Assembly: GCA_905221195.1 (NCBI GenBank)
Contig: CAJNCF010000005.1
Span: 62,001 to 126,000 of the forward strand
Direction of reading: 5' to 3'
DNA: 64,000 nt
DNA from: a bacterium
GTDB taxonomy: Bacteria > Bacillota > Bacilli > Lactobacillales > Streptococcaceae
How positions within the stretch are numbered: the first letter of the stretch is position 1; each line of letters starts with the position of its first letter. A program made the translations under genes and the position numbers. The notes beneath the pieces are model-generated. The model searched no databases. It saw only the letters and a program-made list of their open reading frames with translations, and had not been told where the DNA came from. Of this stretch, positions 42,522-53,284 are shown piece after piece.

Positions 42522-42752
42522 ATGAAACGAGTAATTTTATTAGCAGTGATTCAAGCAGTTGTTCTATTTTTCATTATTGGAGCGCTAGCTTATGCCTTTA
42601 AGGGAGATTTCTTCTACAGCCATCTAGCAGTGGTCTTTGCCCCTATTGCTGGTATCTGGCGTTTTGGGACAGCTTATACGACGGAAATCGTCTTGCCGAG
42701 AAAGGCAGCCGAAATTGCTGAAAAGCGTAAAGCAGGCAAAAATTCAAAATAA
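42522..42752 (+). CDS. Small membrane protein (76 aa)
   Basis: The protein has two hydrophobic segments (VILLAVIQAVVLFFIIGALA and a second near FFYSHLAVVFAPIAG) and a basic tail (EKRKAGKNSK). CAGGAGGTCAC gives a strong ribosome site. It follows the CPBP gene by 17 bases and ends at a terminator, so it closes the module. Function unknown. Confidence 0.75.
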   Translation: MKRVILLAVIQAVVLFFIIGALAYAFKGDFFYSHLAVVFAPIAGIWRFGTAYTTEIVLPRKAAEIAEKRKAGKNSK

Positions 42753-42753
42753 A

Positions 42754-42784
42754 AGAGTCCGGTGAAGTTCATCGGATTTTTGTA
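42754..42784 (+). terminator. Terminator closing the ABC/CPBP module
   Basis: AGTCCGGTGAA pairs with TTCATCGGATT imperfectly, followed by TTTGTATT. Confidence 0.6.
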
Positions 42785-42906
42785 TTGGGGCTAATTTTTA
42801 GGGACTTTACCTGATTTTTAAAGACTGGAAAACTTTTCTGATGATTTTCATGAAGAGCCTGCGCTTTTATGGTAAAATAGTAACAGAATAAAAGAGGAGA
42901 GAAACA

Positions 42907-44670
42907 ATGAAACGTAGTATGTATGCTGGTCGTGTTCGTGAGGAACACATCGGACAAGAAATTACCTTGAAAGGATGGGTTGCTCGTCGTCGTGATCTGG
43001 GTGGTTTGATCTTTATCGATCTTCGTGACCGTGAAGGAATCATGCAGTTGGTTATCAACCCTGAAAAAGTCTCTGCAGAGATCATGGCAACAGCTGAAAG
43101 CCTTCGTAGCGAATTTGTTATCGAGGTGACTGGTCAGGTCGCTGCGCGTGAGCAAGCAAATGATAAGTTGCCAACTGGTGCAGTTGAGTTAAACGTGACA
43201 GCTCTGACAGTGCTCAATACAGCTAAAACAACACCATTTGAGATTAAGGATGGCATTGAGGCCAATGACGATACACGTTTGCGTTACCGTTACCTTGACC
43301 TTCGTCGTCCAGAAATGTTGGAAAATCTGAAACTTCGTGCCAAGGTGACCCACTCTATCCGTAACTACTTGGATGAGTTGGAGTTTATCGACGTGGAGAC
43401 ACCATTCCTTTCTAAGTCAACACCAGAAGGGGCGCGTGACTATTTGGTGCCATCTCGTGTTAATAAAGGGCATTTTTACGCGCTTCCTCAAAGTCCACAA
43501 ATCACGAAGCAGTTGTTGATGAATGCTGGTTTTGACCGCTATTACCAAATCGTTAAATGCTTCCGTGACGAGGACTTGCGTGGAGACCGCCAGCCTGAGT
43601 TCACTCAGGTCGACTTGGAAACGTCCTTCCTTACTGAGCAAGAAATCCAAGATATCACAGAAGGTTTGATTGCGCGCGTGATGAAAGAAACCAAAGGCAT
43701 CGAAGTAACGCTTCCATTCCCTCGTATGAAGTATGACGATGCTATGGCTCTTTATGGTTCTGACAAGCCAGATACTCGTTTTGACATGTTGCTTCAGGAC
43801 TTGACAGAAGTGGTCAAAGGTGTGGACTTCAAAGTCTTTTCAGAAGCACCTGCTGTAAAAGCCATTGTGGTCAAAGGAGCTGCGGATAACTATTCACGCA
43901 AAGACATCGACAAGATGACAGAAGTAGCCAAACAGTACGGTGCCAAAGGTCTTGCTTGGGTCAAGGTAGTTGACGGAGAATTAAACGGACCAGTTGCTAA
44001 GTTCTTGACGGACATCCAAGCAGAATTGACAAAAGCGCTTGCTCTTGAAGATAAGGACTTGGTTCTCTTTGTGGCGGATACGCTTGAAGTGGCTAATGCA
44101 ACTCTTGGTGCCCTTCGTGGACGTATTGCCAAAGAGCTTGGTTTGATTGATAACGATAAATTCAACTTCCTTTGGGTGGTTGACTGGCCAATGTTTGAAT
44201 GGTCTGAAGAAGAAGGTCGTTACATGAGCGCCCACCATCCATTTACTCTTCCCCAGGAAGAAACAGCTCACGAATTAGAAGGTGATTTGGCTAAGGTTCG
44301 TGCCATTGCTTACGATATCGTCTTGAACGGTTATGAGCTTGGTGGTGGTAGTCTTCGTATCAACCAAAAAGACCTTCAGGAACGCATGTTCAAGGCTCTT
44401 GGTTTCTCAGCCGAAGAAGCCAATGACCAGTTTGGTTTCCTTCTTGAAGCCATGGACTATGGTTTCCCACCACACGGTGGTTTGGCTATCGGGCTTGACC
44501 GATTTGTTATGTTGCTTGCAGGAGAAGAAAATATCCGTGAAGTTATTGCCTTTCCTAAGAACAACAAGGCAACTGACCCAATGACACAAGCTCCTTCAAC
44601 AGTCGCTCTTAAACAACTAGAGGAACTCAGCTTACAAGTAGAAGAAGATGAAACAAGCAAAACGAATTAA
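42907..44670 (+). CDS. aspS: Aspartyl-tRNA synthetase
   Basis: The 587-aa protein is a bacterial-type AspRS. It has an N-terminal OB-fold for the anticodon ([20 protein letters not shown]), class II motif 1, motif 2 ([16 protein letters not shown] near residue 218), a GAD insertion (about residues 290-410) and motif 3 ([17 protein letters not shown] near residue 530). AGAGGAGAGAAAC precedes the ATG. Its end overlaps the next gene by 23 bases. Confidence 0.97.
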   Translation: MKRSMYAGRVREEHIGQEITLKGWVARRRDLGGLIFIDLRDREGIMQLVINPEKVSAEIMATAESLRSEFVIEVTGQVAAREQANDKLPTGAVELNVTALTVLNTAKTTPFEIKDGIEANDDTRLRYRYLDLRRPEMLENLKLRAKVTHSIRNYLDELEFIDVETPFLSKSTPEGARDYLVPSRVNKGHFYALPQSPQITKQLLMNAGFDRYYQIVKCFRDEDLRGDRQPEFTQVDLETSFLTEQEIQDITEGLIARVMKETKGIEVTLPFPRMKYDDAMALYGSDKPDTRFDMLLQDLTEVVKGVDFKVFSEAPAVKAIVVKGAADNYSRKDIDKMTEVAKQYGAKGLAWVKVVDGELNGPVAKFLTDIQAELTKALALEDKDLVLFVADTLEVANATLGALRGRIAKELGLIDNDKFNFLWVVDWPMFEWSEEEGRYMSAHHPFTLPQEETAHELEGDLAKVRAIAYDIVLNGYELGGGSLRINQKDLQERMFKALGFSAEEANDQFGFLLEAMDYGFPPHGGLAIGLDRFVMLLAGEENIREVIAFPKNNKATDPMTQAPSTVALKQLEELSLQVEEDETSKTN

Positions 44671-45589
44671 GCGGTGGCGCTATTATCTGCGCCGCTTTGC
44701 TTATCAGATAAAAATTTTACGTGTCTTACAAAGCATCTCTCGCGAAAAATATGATGAGAAGATTTCGGCCTCTCTGGTCTATGGTTTTTTATCAGCAGTA
44801 GCGGTCAATTTCTTTTTCCAACCAGGGCATGTGTATTCGAGTGGTGCGACAGGTTTGGCACAGATTATCTCGGCCTTGAGTAATCATTGGTTTGGTTTTC
44901 ATATTCCGATTTCATTGGCTTTCTACGCGATTAATTTTCCTTTGATGGTCTTGGCCTGGTATCAGATAGGGCATAAGTTTACCGTCTTTACCTTTATCAC
45001 GGTATCCATGAGTTCCTTCTTTATCCAGTTTGTCCCTGTGGCGACCTTGACGGAGGATCCTATTATCAATGCTCTTTTTGGGGGTGTTGTCATGGGTTTG
45101 GGGATTGGTTTTGCTCTTCGAAACAATATCTCCAGTGGCGGGACGGATATCGTCAGCCTGACCATTCGCAAGAAAACAGGTAAGAATGTCGGCAGTATTT
45201 CTTTCTTGGTAAATGGGACAATCATGCTGATAGCTGGTTTGACCTTTGGTTGGAAATACGCCCTCTACTCTATGATTACCATCTTTGTCTCTAGCCGTGT
45301 GACAGACGCAGTCTTTACTAAGCAAAAACGCATGCAGGCCATGATTGTGACCAATCATCCAGACAAGGTAATTGAAAAAATCCATAAAAAATTGCACCGC
45401 GGAGCAACTATGATCCACGATGCAGAAGGAACCTATAATCACGAGAGAAAGGCAGTTTTAATCACTGTCATTACACGTGCAGAGTTTAATGAATTTAAAC
45501 AGATTATGAAACAGGTGGATCCAAGCGCCTTTGTCTCTGTATCGGAGAATGTTCATATTCTGGGACGGTTCGTTGAAACAGATAATTAA
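44648..45589 (+). CDS. YitT-family membrane protein (DUF161/DUF2179)
   Basis: The 313-aa protein has a membrane part with about five helices ([37 protein letters not shown]) and a C-terminal soluble DUF2179 domain from about residue 225 ([53 protein letters not shown]). The role of YitT proteins is unknown. The start lies inside the end of aspS, so translation is probably coupled. Confidence 0.88.
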   Translation: MKQAKRIKRWRYYLRRFAYQIKILRVLQSISREKYDEKISASLVYGFLSAVAVNFFFQPGHVYSSGATGLAQIISALSNHWFGFHIPISLAFYAINFPLMVLAWYQIGHKFTVFTFITVSMSSFFIQFVPVATLTEDPIINALFGGVVMGLGIGFALRNNISSGGTDIVSLTIRKKTGKNVGSISFLVNGTIMLIAGLTFGWKYALYSMITIFVSSRVTDAVFTKQKRMQAMIVTNHPDKVIEKIHKKLHRGATMIHDAEGTYNHERKAVLITVITRAEFNEFKQIMKQVDPSAFVSVSENVHILGRFVETDN

Positions 45590-45690
45590 TACTCTTCAAA
45601 CCACGTCAGCTTTATCTCCAACCTCAAAGCTGTACTTTGAGCAACCTGCGGCTAGCTTCCTAGTTTGCTCTTTGATTTTCATTGAGTATA
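45589..45690 (+). repeat. BOX element (short form)
   Basis: It opens with ATACTCTTCAAACCACGTCAG and closes with CTTTGATTTTCATTGAGTAT, with a shortened middle. It lies between the yitT-like gene and the end of malR. Confidence 0.9.
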
Positions 45691-45698
45691 GTAACTAA

Positions 45699-45724
45699 AA
45701 AACCAGCGCGAGCTGGTTTTTATT
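45699..45724. terminator. Terminator between the yitT-like gene and malR
   Basis: AAAACCAGC-GCGA-GCTGGTTTT has A- and T-runs at both sides and can serve both converging genes. Confidence 0.8.
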
Positions 45725-46706
45725 TTTCAACAATTTTATGTCCAATCAACTGGCGGTAACAAATTTGTTTATTGTTTTTGTTATCATTAATAATCTGGAG
45801 GATAGTTTCAAGAGAAACACGACCAAGTTCTAAGCTATTGATATCAACATAGGCCGCCAAGTTGAGCTTGGGATTGACCGAGTCAAAGCTGAGAACAGGG
45901 ACATCCAGTTGGTGCTTAGCAATATAGTCACAGACCCCTTCGGCTAGGAGACTATCGGTTGTAATGATAGCATCAATCATAGGATCATGTTTAAACAAAA
46001 GCTTACTGAATTGATATCCTTTTTCCTCTAGAAATTCATTTGCAAAGTAGGTCAGATTGCCATCAAGAGGCAGTTTGTATTGCTTGAGTGCGGCTTCGTA
46101 ACCAGTTAGACGGTCTTGCGTTACGAAGAGTCGCTTAGTTCCTCCAATAAAGGCAATTCGTTTGCAGCCTTTTTTGATGAAATATTCTGTTGCATCAAAG
46201 CCAGCTTGGACATTGTCATTATCGACAAGAGGAATAAAAGGTGAAATAGATTTTCCTAGGATGAGGAAGGGGAACTGCTCATCAGCGACCAACTTGACCA
46301 AAGGATCTTCCTCTTCGGCATAAAGGAAAATCAAACCATCCACACGTTTACCGTAAACCATCTGTGAAATAGCTTTAAGGCGTTCTTTTTCATCTTTACC
46401 TGTCGCAATCTGAATGGCATAGTGGTTCTCAGAGGCGACTTGGGCGATACCACGGAGGACAGATGGGAAGAAAGGATTTTGATAGAAGGCGTCTGAGTCG
46501 TCAGGAAGCACCAAGCCAATAACTTGAGTATAACTGCTTACCAAGCTACGAGCATTGAGGTTAGGATGGTAATTGAGTTCTTTCATAGCCTTGCGAACGC
46601 GTTTTTTTGTTTCGTCGCTAATGGTTGATTTGTTTTGAATAACACGGGTTACGGTTGAAGGTGAAACACCAGCAGCCTTGGCCACATCTTTAATCGTAAC
46701 GGGCAT
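45720..46706 (-). CDS. malR: Maltose operon repressor, LacI family
   Basis: The 328-aa repressor starts with the LacI helix-turn-helix (VTIKDVAKAAGVSPSTVTRV) and hinge helix (NLNARSLVSSY). A periplasmic-binding-type sugar domain follows (VIGLVLPDDSD, KRVDGLIFL, KRIAFIGGTKRLFVTQDRL, IDAIITTDSLLAEGV). In S. pneumoniae MalR binds operators at the malX and malM promoters and is released by maltose. It lies downstream of malA on the minus strand, nine bases away. Confidence 0.95.
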   Translation of the reverse strand: MPVTIKDVAKAAGVSPSTVTRVIQNKSTISDETKKRVRKAMKELNYHPNLNARSLVSSYTQVIGLVLPDDSDAFYQNPFFPSVLRGIAQVASENHYAIQIATGKDEKERLKAISQMVYGKRVDGLIFLYAEEEDPLVKLVADEQFPFLILGKSISPFIPLVDNDNVQAGFDATEYFIKKGCKRIAFIGGTKRLFVTQDRLTGYEAALKQYKLPLDGNLTYFANEFLEEKGYQFSKLLFKHDPMIDAIITTDSLLAEGVCDYIAKHQLDVPVLSFDSVNPKLNLAAYVDINSLELGRVSLETILQIINDNKNNKQICYRQLIGHKIVEK

Positions 46707-46715
46707 AAAAATCTC

Positions 46716-47516
46716 CTATTTATGGTAATCTGGATCACGGAAATGTGTTTTATAAAAAATAGTGACCAGATATAGAACAAAAAGAATGTTTTGTACAGTG
46801 ATAAGGGTTGTCATATTTTGGCCAAATAAGCCCAAAATAAGCGTAATCAGAGTTGGCAATCCTAAACAGTTCAAGATAAAATGGTAGCACTCTTTAAAGG
46901 TCCTAAATGAAAAGAGGCGTGATTTCTTAGTGATATAAAGGAGAAGACTGGCTCCTAGAGAGATGATAAAGAAATTCAAACCAAAGAGGAAGCTGGCACC
47001 GAGAACTAGGAAGAGACTGATATAGACACGATTCTGCTGGTACCAGTCTTTAGAAATGGCTTGGCTCAAGCTGTCCTTGCTTTTGAAACTCTCAGTCTGA
47101 ATGGCTTGGTAAGAGATGCGGGTCAGTTCTTTACTTTCCTTGCTGATGACTAGCTCATTCGTATCGAAATGCAGTTGCAAGTCCTTCGGTAACTCCTTGC
47201 TTTGACTTGGACCAATCAAAACAGAAGGGGCTTGACTAGCTGTTCCTGTATAAGTTAACTTACCATCAACAATTGTAGCGTGTTTAGAGAGATCCTGGAC
47301 AACCTCATCTGTCAGAGGTTCATAGACATTATCGATAAAGGTTTCTAGCGGATAAGTCTCCTGTGAGCTGTTTTGGATGGCAATGGGTACCATGGACAAG
47401 CTGATAAGGAAGATACTGGTAAAGAGAAGCTGAAACCAGTGGAGCCCGAAACGTTTGGACAGGGGCTTACGAAATCCCCAAATACTTGAAAAATATGAAA
47501 ATGGATATGGAAGCAT
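46716..47516 (-). CDS. malA: MalA, DUF1189 membrane protein of the maltose locus
   Basis: The 266-aa protein has one membrane helix near residue 30 ([18 protein letters not shown]), an outside domain to about residue 165, and four or so helices at the C-terminal end. It matches DUF1189. Its role in maltodextrin use is not defined. It sits between malD and malR on the minus strand; a BOX repeat separates it from malD. Confidence 0.85.
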   Translation of the reverse strand: MLPYPFSYFSSIWGFRKPLSKRFGLHWFQLLFTSIFLISLSMVPIAIQNSSQETYPLETFIDNVYEPLTDEVVQDLSKHATIVDGKLTYTGTASQAPSVLIGPSQSKELPKDLQLHFDTNELVISKESKELTRISYQAIQTESFKSKDSLSQAISKDWYQQNRVYISLFLVLGASFLFGLNFFIISLGASLLLYITKKSRLFSFRTFKECYHFILNCLGLPTLITLILGLFGQNMTTLITVQNILFVLYLVTIFYKTHFRDPDYHK

Positions 47517-47607
47517 TTGTATCTTTCTAAAAGGTGTTTTCTATATGAGTATTATTATATAGAGAAATGTGCTTTATTTCAAGTCTAGGGGGTAAATTGC
47601 TTGTTGT

Positions 47608-47714
47608 TATACTCAATGAAAATCAAAGAGCAAACTAGGAAGCTAGCCGCAAGCTGTACTTGAGTACGGTAAGGCGACGCTGACGTGGTTTGAAGAGATT
47701 TTCGAAGAGTATTA
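47608..47714 (-). repeat. BOX element, reverse orientation
   Basis: Reading the plus strand it starts ATACTCAATGAAAATCAAAG and ends TTTTCGAAGAGTATTA, the reverse of the other BOX copies. It lies between malD and malA. Confidence 0.9.
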
Positions 47715-47738
47715 GTATATATTTTGTAGCAATAAGAA

Positions 47739-47775
47739 AAGGGTGGCGGGGATAGATTATCCCTTGTCGCCACCA
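47739..47775 (-). terminator. Terminator at the end of malXCD
   Basis: Read on the minus strand, GGTGGCG..CGCCACC forms a stem that overlaps the last malD codons and is followed by CTTTTC. Confidence 0.7.
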
Positions 47776-48599
47776 CTTGTAAGTCCTGAAACAAAGTTCT
47801 TTTGTAGGAAGAAGAAGAGAATACAGATTGGAAGGGCAATGAGGATAGCACCTGCTGAGAAGTAGGCAATCTTCATGTTTTTCACATTGTTAACGAAGGT
47901 TTGGAGACCAACGGCAACAGTAAAGTATTCTTTCTCACGAAGCAAGAAACTAGATAGGATATAATCTCCGAAAGGTCCCATGAAAGCCCATAGAGCTTGC
48001 ACAGCAATCATTGGGCGAACAAGTGGGAGAACAATTTGCCAGAAGCGGCGGAAGTGTCCTGCACCGTCTAGTTTTGCAGATTCGTCTAGAGACATTGGGA
48101 CTGTATCGAAGTAACCTTTCATCAACCAAGCATTCATCGGGATACCACCACCAACGTAGAGGAAGATGAGGAACCAGCTGTGGTTAAGGGCGTTTAACAT
48201 AAGTGCCATAACGAAGAAGGCTGTCAAAGCGGCCATAGTTGGTACCATTTGGATAATCAAGAAGAAGACCAAACTTTGTTTACGAGCCAAGAAGTTGTAA
48301 CGGCTGTAGGCATAACCAGCAAGTACGATGATACTTGTTTGAACAGCCATGGTAATCAAGGCGATAATCAAAGTGTTGAGGTACCAAGTACCGTACAAGG
48401 TTTCAGAGAAGAGCCCTTGGAAGTTAGCAAAACTAAAGTCGACGTTGCTGTCTAGTTTAAAGGCTACTACGTTACCAGTTTTGAAGGCTGACATAATGGT
48501 AATCAAAAGTGGATAGATAATCACGATTGAGAGACCAATCAGGTAAAGGTAAGTAAGGGTTTGAGTCAGTCTACGTTTGAGTTTGATTGAGTTATTCAT
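47757..48599 (-). CDS. malD: Maltodextrin ABC transporter permease MalD (MalG-like)
   Basis: The 280-aa permease has six membrane helices and the EAA loop [20 protein letters not shown] near residue 175 that touches the ATPase. ATG 48599 was chosen because GGAGG then lies nine bases away; an upstream in-frame ATG abuts the GGAGG. It pairs with MalC. The ATPase for this importer is not in the window; in pneumococcus MsmK serves. Confidence 0.95.
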   Translation of the reverse strand: MNNSIKLKRRLTQTLTYLYLIGLSIVIIYPLLITIMSAFKTGNVVAFKLDSNVDFSFANFQGLFSETLYGTWYLNTLIIALITMAVQTSIIVLAGYAYSRYNFLARKQSLVFFLIIQMVPTMAALTAFFVMALMLNALNHSWFLIFLYVGGGIPMNAWLMKGYFDTVPMSLDESAKLDGAGHFRRFWQIVLPLVRPMIAVQALWAFMGPFGDYILSSFLLREKEYFTVAVGLQTFVNNVKNMKIAYFSAGAILIALPICILFFFLQKNFVSGLTSGGDKG

Positions 48600-48600
48600 C

Positions 48601-49893
48601 TTAGACATCCTCCATATCAAATGCGTGTAGTTTCTTGAATGCGATCATAGAGATTGAGATGACAATGATAGAGATAATCAAGGTAACAGCTGCCGCCATT
48701 GAGTACTGAGGAGATGTACCTGTTGTCAAACGGTAAATCCATGAGATCAAGATATCGGTTGAACCAGCTCCACCACCGACACTACCAGGTCCTCCAGCGT
48801 TGAAGAGGTACATGATAGAGAAGTTGTTAAAGTTGAAGGTGTATTGGCTGATCAAAGTAGGTGCCGCAACAGCCAAGATCATTGGGAAAGTGATGTTGCG
48901 GAATTTTTGCCAAGCATTGGCACCATCAATATAAGCCGCTTCGTAAAGGTCGTTAGGAATAGATTGTAAGATACCCAAAGTCAAAACGTAGATGTATGGG
49001 AATCCAAGCCAACCTTGCATCATAATCAAGGCAATCTTAGTCCAAGTTGGGTCTGTTTTCCAAGGAATAAGAGCCCCATCAAGGAAAGGAAGGAATTTAG
49101 CCAAGATTGGCAATACTTGAGTGTTGATAGCTCCGACACTATCGTTAAACATGTTTGAGAATGTCAAGATAGTGATGAAGGCTGGGACAGCCCAAGGAAG
49201 AAGGAAAATAACACCAAAGATACGTTTTCCTTTGATAAATGGTTGGTTAGCAATGATAGCTGTGAAGATACCGATGACGATCTGTAAAGTTGAGGCAGCC
49301 AAAGCCCAGATGATCGTCCAAGAAAGAACGGCACCAAAGGCAGAACGGAAGGTACTCAAGCTCCAGATATTCGTAAAGTTGGTCAAACCAACCCAGTCCA
49401 ACAATTTGTTTGGTGGCAAGTGCTGGAAGTCGTAGTTGGTAAAGGCAATCATCAAGGTTACGATAACTGGGAAGATAATCGCAAAAGTCATGGCAACATA
49501 AGATGGAATGATCAAGAGGTAAGGGAAGCCATTTTCATAGATTCCTTTGATCATATCTTTTAGCGTAAGTGGAACTGGAATACCATTGTTAATGCGTTTT
49601 GCAATCGTATGTGCATCTTTAATATTTGAGAAATAAAAGAGTACATAAACGACTACAAAGATTAAATGGAAGGCACCGCGAATCAGCATGAAGAGGGAAT
49701 TATCACGACCTGGTTTGTCACCAAGAGTAATGAGATTGCTTAATTCAGGGGCTGCAAGTGCTAGGAAATAAAGGATGAAAACAAGAGTTACACCAAGGAA
49801 GATAAAACCTTTGGCTTTTTGTTTATTGTAAATCTGTCCTAACCCAGGAATGATAGACAGCAGAGCTGCTTTACTAGGTTGTTGCTTTTCCAT
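48601..49893 (-). CDS. malC: Maltodextrin ABC transporter permease MalC (MalF-like)
   Basis: The 430-aa permease begins with an extra N-terminal membrane region ([20 protein letters not shown]), then the transport core with the EAA loop [20 protein letters not shown] near residue 330. ATG 49893 has AAAGGAGTTATT before it. It is separated from malX by a hairpin and nearly abuts malD, which fits one operon malX-malC-malD. Confidence 0.95.
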   Translation of the reverse strand: MEKQQPSKAALLSIIPGLGQIYNKQKAKGFIFLGVTLVFILYFLALAAPELSNLITLGDKPGRDNSLFMLIRGAFHLIFVVVYVLFYFSNIKDAHTIAKRINNGIPVPLTLKDMIKGIYENGFPYLLIIPSYVAMTFAIIFPVIVTLMIAFTNYDFQHLPPNKLLDWVGLTNFTNIWSLSTFRSAFGAVLSWTIIWALAASTLQIVIGIFTAIIANQPFIKGKRIFGVIFLLPWAVPAFITILTFSNMFNDSVGAINTQVLPILAKFLPFLDGALIPWKTDPTWTKIALIMMQGWLGFPYIYVLTLGILQSIPNDLYEAAYIDGANAWQKFRNITFPMILAVAAPTLISQYTFNFNNFSIMYLFNAGGPGSVGGGAGSTDILISWIYRLTTGTSPQYSMAAAVTLIISIIVISISMIAFKKLHAFDMEDV

Positions 49894-49965
49894 AATAACT
49901 CCTTTCATAGGATACTGGTTTCTAATCAAAAACCTAAACTATATATGTTTTTTGTTGATAAATTC

Positions 49966-49998
49966 AAAGGGGGATTTGAATTCCACCCCCCTTGAACA
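49966..49998 (-). terminator. Intercistronic hairpin between malX and malC
   Basis: Read on the minus strand, CAAGGGGG..CCCCCTTTG forms a strong stem without a long T-run, about 7 bases after the malX stop. Such hairpins often protect or overproduce the binding-protein mRNA relative to permeases. Confidence 0.65.
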
Positions 49999-50004
49999 AA
50001 TTTT

Positions 50005-51276
50005 TTATTCACCAAATTTTTGTTTGATTGTTTCTTTGATCAATGTTACAGCATCGTTAGCAGCTGTTTTAGCGTCTTTCTTACCGCTTACAGAGTCAAA
50101 GAGCATGTTAGCAGCTGGTTCCCAAACTGCAGACATTTGAGAGATGTTTGGCATTGGTTGAGCGTTCTTGAACTGTTTGATAACAGCTGTTGTCAACTCA
50201 TCGTTTTTACCTTCAGCGTATGAACGAGCTTCAGTGTTAGCTGGGATTTCGTTAGTTGCATCGTAGAAGGCTTTTTGTTGTTCAGTTGAAACAAGGAAGT
50301 CTACAAATTTTTGTGCACCTTCAAGGTTCTTAGTGCTTGATGGGATGATCCAAGCTTTACCACCACCGAATGCTGCGTAGTCTTTTCCGTTTGGAAGAGT
50401 TGGGATAGTTGCAACACCGTAGTTTACTTTAGCGTCTTTGAAGGCTTGAGCTTTCCAAGGTCCATCAATGATAGCAGCTGTTTTACCTTCTTGGAATTGA
50501 GTTTGGATTAAGTTTCCAGCAGCTGTACCATCTTGCATACCTTTAGGCCATTTTTCATACCAAGATTTAGCGTAGTTGATACCTGCGATAGAACCGTCGT
50601 TTGCAAGACCGATGTCTTTAGCGTCTTTACCGTTTTGTCCGAATACGTAAGCACCGTTACCAGCAAGAAGTCCATATGCAAAGTAGAAGTTTGTCCAGTC
50701 AGCTAGGAAAGCAGAAGTTTTTCCATCTTCTCCAGCGAAAGCATATTTACTATCTTTAGCAAGGTTTTCTAAGTCAGCAAAAGTTTTTGGAGCTTCTTTT
50801 ACCAAGTCTTTGTTGTAGTACATAACAAGTGACTCGATAACGGCAGGAGCACCGTAAACTTTACCGTCAGCAGCTGTTACAAGAGATTTAGTTTTATCAT
50901 CTGTTTTAGCGCCGTCGCTCAATTTAACTTCTGAAAGTTGTCCGTCAGTACCAAGGCTACCTACACGGTCGTATGGTGCCATCATAACGTCAGCAGCTTG
51001 ACCTGATTGGTTGTCAAGAGAAAGTTTGTCAAGACCACCAAGTTGGTCACCAGATTTGATGTTAACTTTTGTTCCTGACTCTTTTTCGTAAGCTTTAGCA
51101 ACTGTTTCAGCGAAAGCTTTGTATTGGTCTTCAACGTAAAGAGTGATTTCTTTCCCTGCAGATGAACCAGCATCAGCAGCTTTTTCAGCAGGTTTGCTTC
51201 CACAAGCTACCAAAAGCAAGCTAGCAAGTGTAACAGTTCCAAGCACAGTAGCGCTCTTCATGAATTTAGATGACAT
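50005..51276 (-). CDS. malX: Maltodextrin-binding lipoprotein MalX
   Basis: The 423-aa protein has a lipoprotein signal with lipobox LLLVACGS (Cys near residue 25). The mature part is a type 1 solute-binding protein (ITLYVEDQYKAFAETVAKAY, AADVMMAPYDRVGSLG, IIDGPWKAQAF, AAFGGGKAWIIP). It binds maltodextrins outside the membrane and passes them to MalCD. It is first gene of the malXCD operon, with a strong MalR-controlled promoter upstream and TAGGAGGAATAC before its ATG. Confidence 0.96.
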   Translation of the reverse strand: MSSKFMKSATVLGTVTLASLLLVACGSKPAEKAADAGSSAGKEITLYVEDQYKAFAETVAKAYEKESGTKVNIKSGDQLGGLDKLSLDNQSGQAADVMMAPYDRVGSLGTDGQLSEVKLSDGAKTDDKTKSLVTAADGKVYGAPAVIESLVMYYNKDLVKEAPKTFADLENLAKDSKYAFAGEDGKTSAFLADWTNFYFAYGLLAGNGAYVFGQNGKDAKDIGLANDGSIAGINYAKSWYEKWPKGMQDGTAAGNLIQTQFQEGKTAAIIDGPWKAQAFKDAKVNYGVATIPTLPNGKDYAAFGGGKAWIIPSSTKNLEGAQKFVDFLVSTEQQKAFYDATNEIPANTEARSYAEGKNDELTTAVIKQFKNAQPMPNISQMSAVWEPAANMLFDSVSGKKDAKTAANDAVTLIKETIKQKFGE

Positions 51277-51314
51277 AGTGTATTCCTCCTAAAGAATAAC
51301 AAATTTTATAATGA

Positions 51315-51333
51315 GGAAACGCAAACGTTTTCC
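51315..51333 (-). promoter_or_regulatory. malR operator: MalR operator at the malX promoter
   Basis: GGAAAC-GCAAACG-TTTTCC is a near-palindrome of the LacI type, just after the malX -10. It resembles the operator of the divergent malM promoter (CGCAAACG core shared). Confidence 0.75.
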
Positions 51334-51344
51334 TTTATGGGACT

Positions 51345-51373
51345 AGTATAACACAAACAGAAAACGGTTGCAA
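51345..51373 (-). promoter_or_regulatory. malX promoter
   Basis: On the minus strand TTGCAA (plus 51368-51373) and TATACT (plus 51345-51350) are spaced by 17. A cre-like stretch (GAAAACGGTTGCAA) overlaps the -35, which suggests CcpA control too. Confidence 0.8.
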
Positions 51374-51645
51374 GCATTTTTTTGAAAAAATCTTAAAAAA
51401 TTTTATAGAAAAGTAAACGCTTAAACGCCATATAATAGAAGAAAGATTATAAAATATTTTCCTCCTATGAATAAATCAAATAGAGAGAAAACGATTGCTT
51501 GATCCATATATGGAAAATAGCTTTACTGTTTTTTAGATGGAATAAGAGAAGTTTTCTATAAGGTTTTATTTTTTTATAAAGAATATATATACAAGTATGA
51601 AGAAAAACTTTTAAAAAAATAATCAAAAAAGTTTTTTAAAACCGC

Positions 51646-51697
51646 TTGCATTTATCAAAAAAATGAGATATACTTATCTTAACGCAAACGTTTGCGT
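51646..51697 (+). promoter_or_regulatory. malR operator: malM promoter and MalR operator
   Basis: TTGCAT (51646-51651) and TATACT (51669-51674) are 17 bases apart. ACGCAAACGTTTGCGT (51682-51697) is a perfect 16-bp palindrome over the likely start of transcription. The region 51375-51640 between the two mal promoters is AT-rich and holds only weaker partial sites (ACGCTTAAACGC near 51416, AAACGATTGCTT near 51488). Confidence 0.85.
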
Positions 51698-51741
51698 CCG
51701 TAAAAATGAAATAACAACTATAAACACATGAGGTGCTTATT

Positions 51742-53259
51742 ATGAAAAAACGTCAAAGTGGTGTGTTGATGCACATTTCTTCTCTTCCAGGAGCATACGG
51801 AATCGGATCATTTGGTAAAAGTGCTTACGACTTCGTTGATTTCTTGGTTCGCACAAAACAACGTTACTGGCAAATCCTTCCACTAGGAACAACTAGTTAC
51901 GGGGATTCTCCTTACCAATCTTTCTCAGCCTTCGCAGGGAACACTCATTTTATCGATTTGGATATCTTGGTAGAGCAAGGCTTGTTGCAAGCAAGTGACC
52001 TTGAAGGAGTTGACTTTGGTAGCCATGCGTCTGAAGTTGACTATGCTAAAATCTACTACGCACGTCGTCCTCTTTTAGAAAAAGCTGTGAAACGCTTCTT
52101 GGAAGTAGGAGATGTCAAAGATTTTGAGAAATTTGCTCAAGACAACCAATCATGGCTTGAGCTCTTTGCTGAGTACATGGCTATCAAAGAGCATTTTGAC
52201 AATCTTGCTTGGACTGAATGGCCAGATGCTGATGCTCGTGCTCGTAAAGCTTCAGCACTTGAAAGCTACCGTGAGCAATTGGCAGACAAGTTAGTTTACC
52301 ACCGTGTGACTCAATACTTCTTCTTCCAACAATGGTTGAAATTGAAAGCCTATGCTAACGACAACCACATCGAAATCGTTGGGGACATGCCAATCTACGT
52401 AGCGGAAGATTCAAGCGATATGTGGGCAAATCCACATCTCTTCAAGACAGATGTCAACGGTAAGGCGACTTGCATCGCAGGATGCCCACCAGATGAATTT
52501 TCTGCAACTGGTCAACTTTGGGGTAACCCAATCTATGACTGGGAAGCAATGGACAAAGATGGTTACAAATGGTGGATTGAACGCTTGCGTGAAAGCTTCA
52601 AAATCTATGATATCGTTCGTATCGACCACTTCCGTGGTTTCGAATCTTACTGGGAAATTCCTGCTGGTTCCGATACAGCAGCACCTGGTGAGTGGGTCAA
52701 AGGTCCTGGCTACAAGCTTTTTGCAGCTGTTAAGGAAGAACTTGGTGAGTTAAACATCATCGCTGAAGACCTTGGTTTCATGACAGACGAAGTTATCGAG
52801 TTGCGTGAACGTACTGGCTTCCCAGGAATGAAGATTCTTCAATTTGCATTCAACCCAGAAGACGAAAGCATTGATAGCCCACACTTGGCACCTGCTAACT
52901 CAGTTATGTACACAGGAACACACGATAACAATACGGTCCTTGGTTGGTACCGTAACGAGATCGATGATGCGACTCGTGAATACATGGCTCGCTACACTAA
53001 CCGTAAAGAATACGAAACAGTGCCACATGCTATGCTTCGTACAGTCTTTTCATCAGTTAGCTTCATGGCAATTGCAACTATGCAAGATTTGCTAGAATTG
53101 GATGAGGCGGCTCGTATGAACTTCCCATCTACCCTTGGTGGAAACTGGTCTTGGCGTATGACTGAAGATCAATTGACACCAGCTGTTGAAGAAACTTTGC
53201 TTGACTTGACGACAATTTATCGCCGAATCAACGAAAATTTGGTAGAATTAAAGAAATAA
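51742..53259 (+). CDS. malM: 4-alpha-glucanotransferase (amylomaltase)
   Basis: The 505-aa GH77 enzyme shows the family motifs: [12 protein letters not shown] near residue 55, [15 protein letters not shown] near 214, [12 protein letters not shown] near 293 (Asp nucleophile), [10 protein letters not shown] near 335 (acid/base Glu) and YTGTHDNNT near 390. It reshuffles maltodextrin chains, releasing glucose and longer chains for MalP. ATG 51742 has GAGGTG before it. It leads malM-malP, divergent from malX. Confidence 0.96.
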   Translation: MKKRQSGVLMHISSLPGAYGIGSFGKSAYDFVDFLVRTKQRYWQILPLGTTSYGDSPYQSFSAFAGNTHFIDLDILVEQGLLQASDLEGVDFGSHASEVDYAKIYYARRPLLEKAVKRFLEVGDVKDFEKFAQDNQSWLELFAEYMAIKEHFDNLAWTEWPDADARARKASALESYREQLADKLVYHRVTQYFFFQQWLKLKAYANDNHIEIVGDMPIYVAEDSSDMWANPHLFKTDVNGKATCIAGCPPDEFSATGQLWGNPIYDWEAMDKDGYKWWIERLRESFKIYDIVRIDHFRGFESYWEIPAGSDTAAPGEWVKGPGYKLFAAVKEELGELNIIAEDLGFMTDEVIELRERTGFPGMKILQFAFNPEDESIDSPHLAPANSVMYTGTHDNNTVLGWYRNEIDDATREYMARYTNRKEYETVPHAMLRTVFSSVSFMAIATMQDLLELDEAARMNFPSTLGGNWSWRMTEDQLTPAVEETLLDLTTIYRRINENLVELKK

Positions 53260-53284
53260 TACAATATCAGGAGACACCCTAAAC

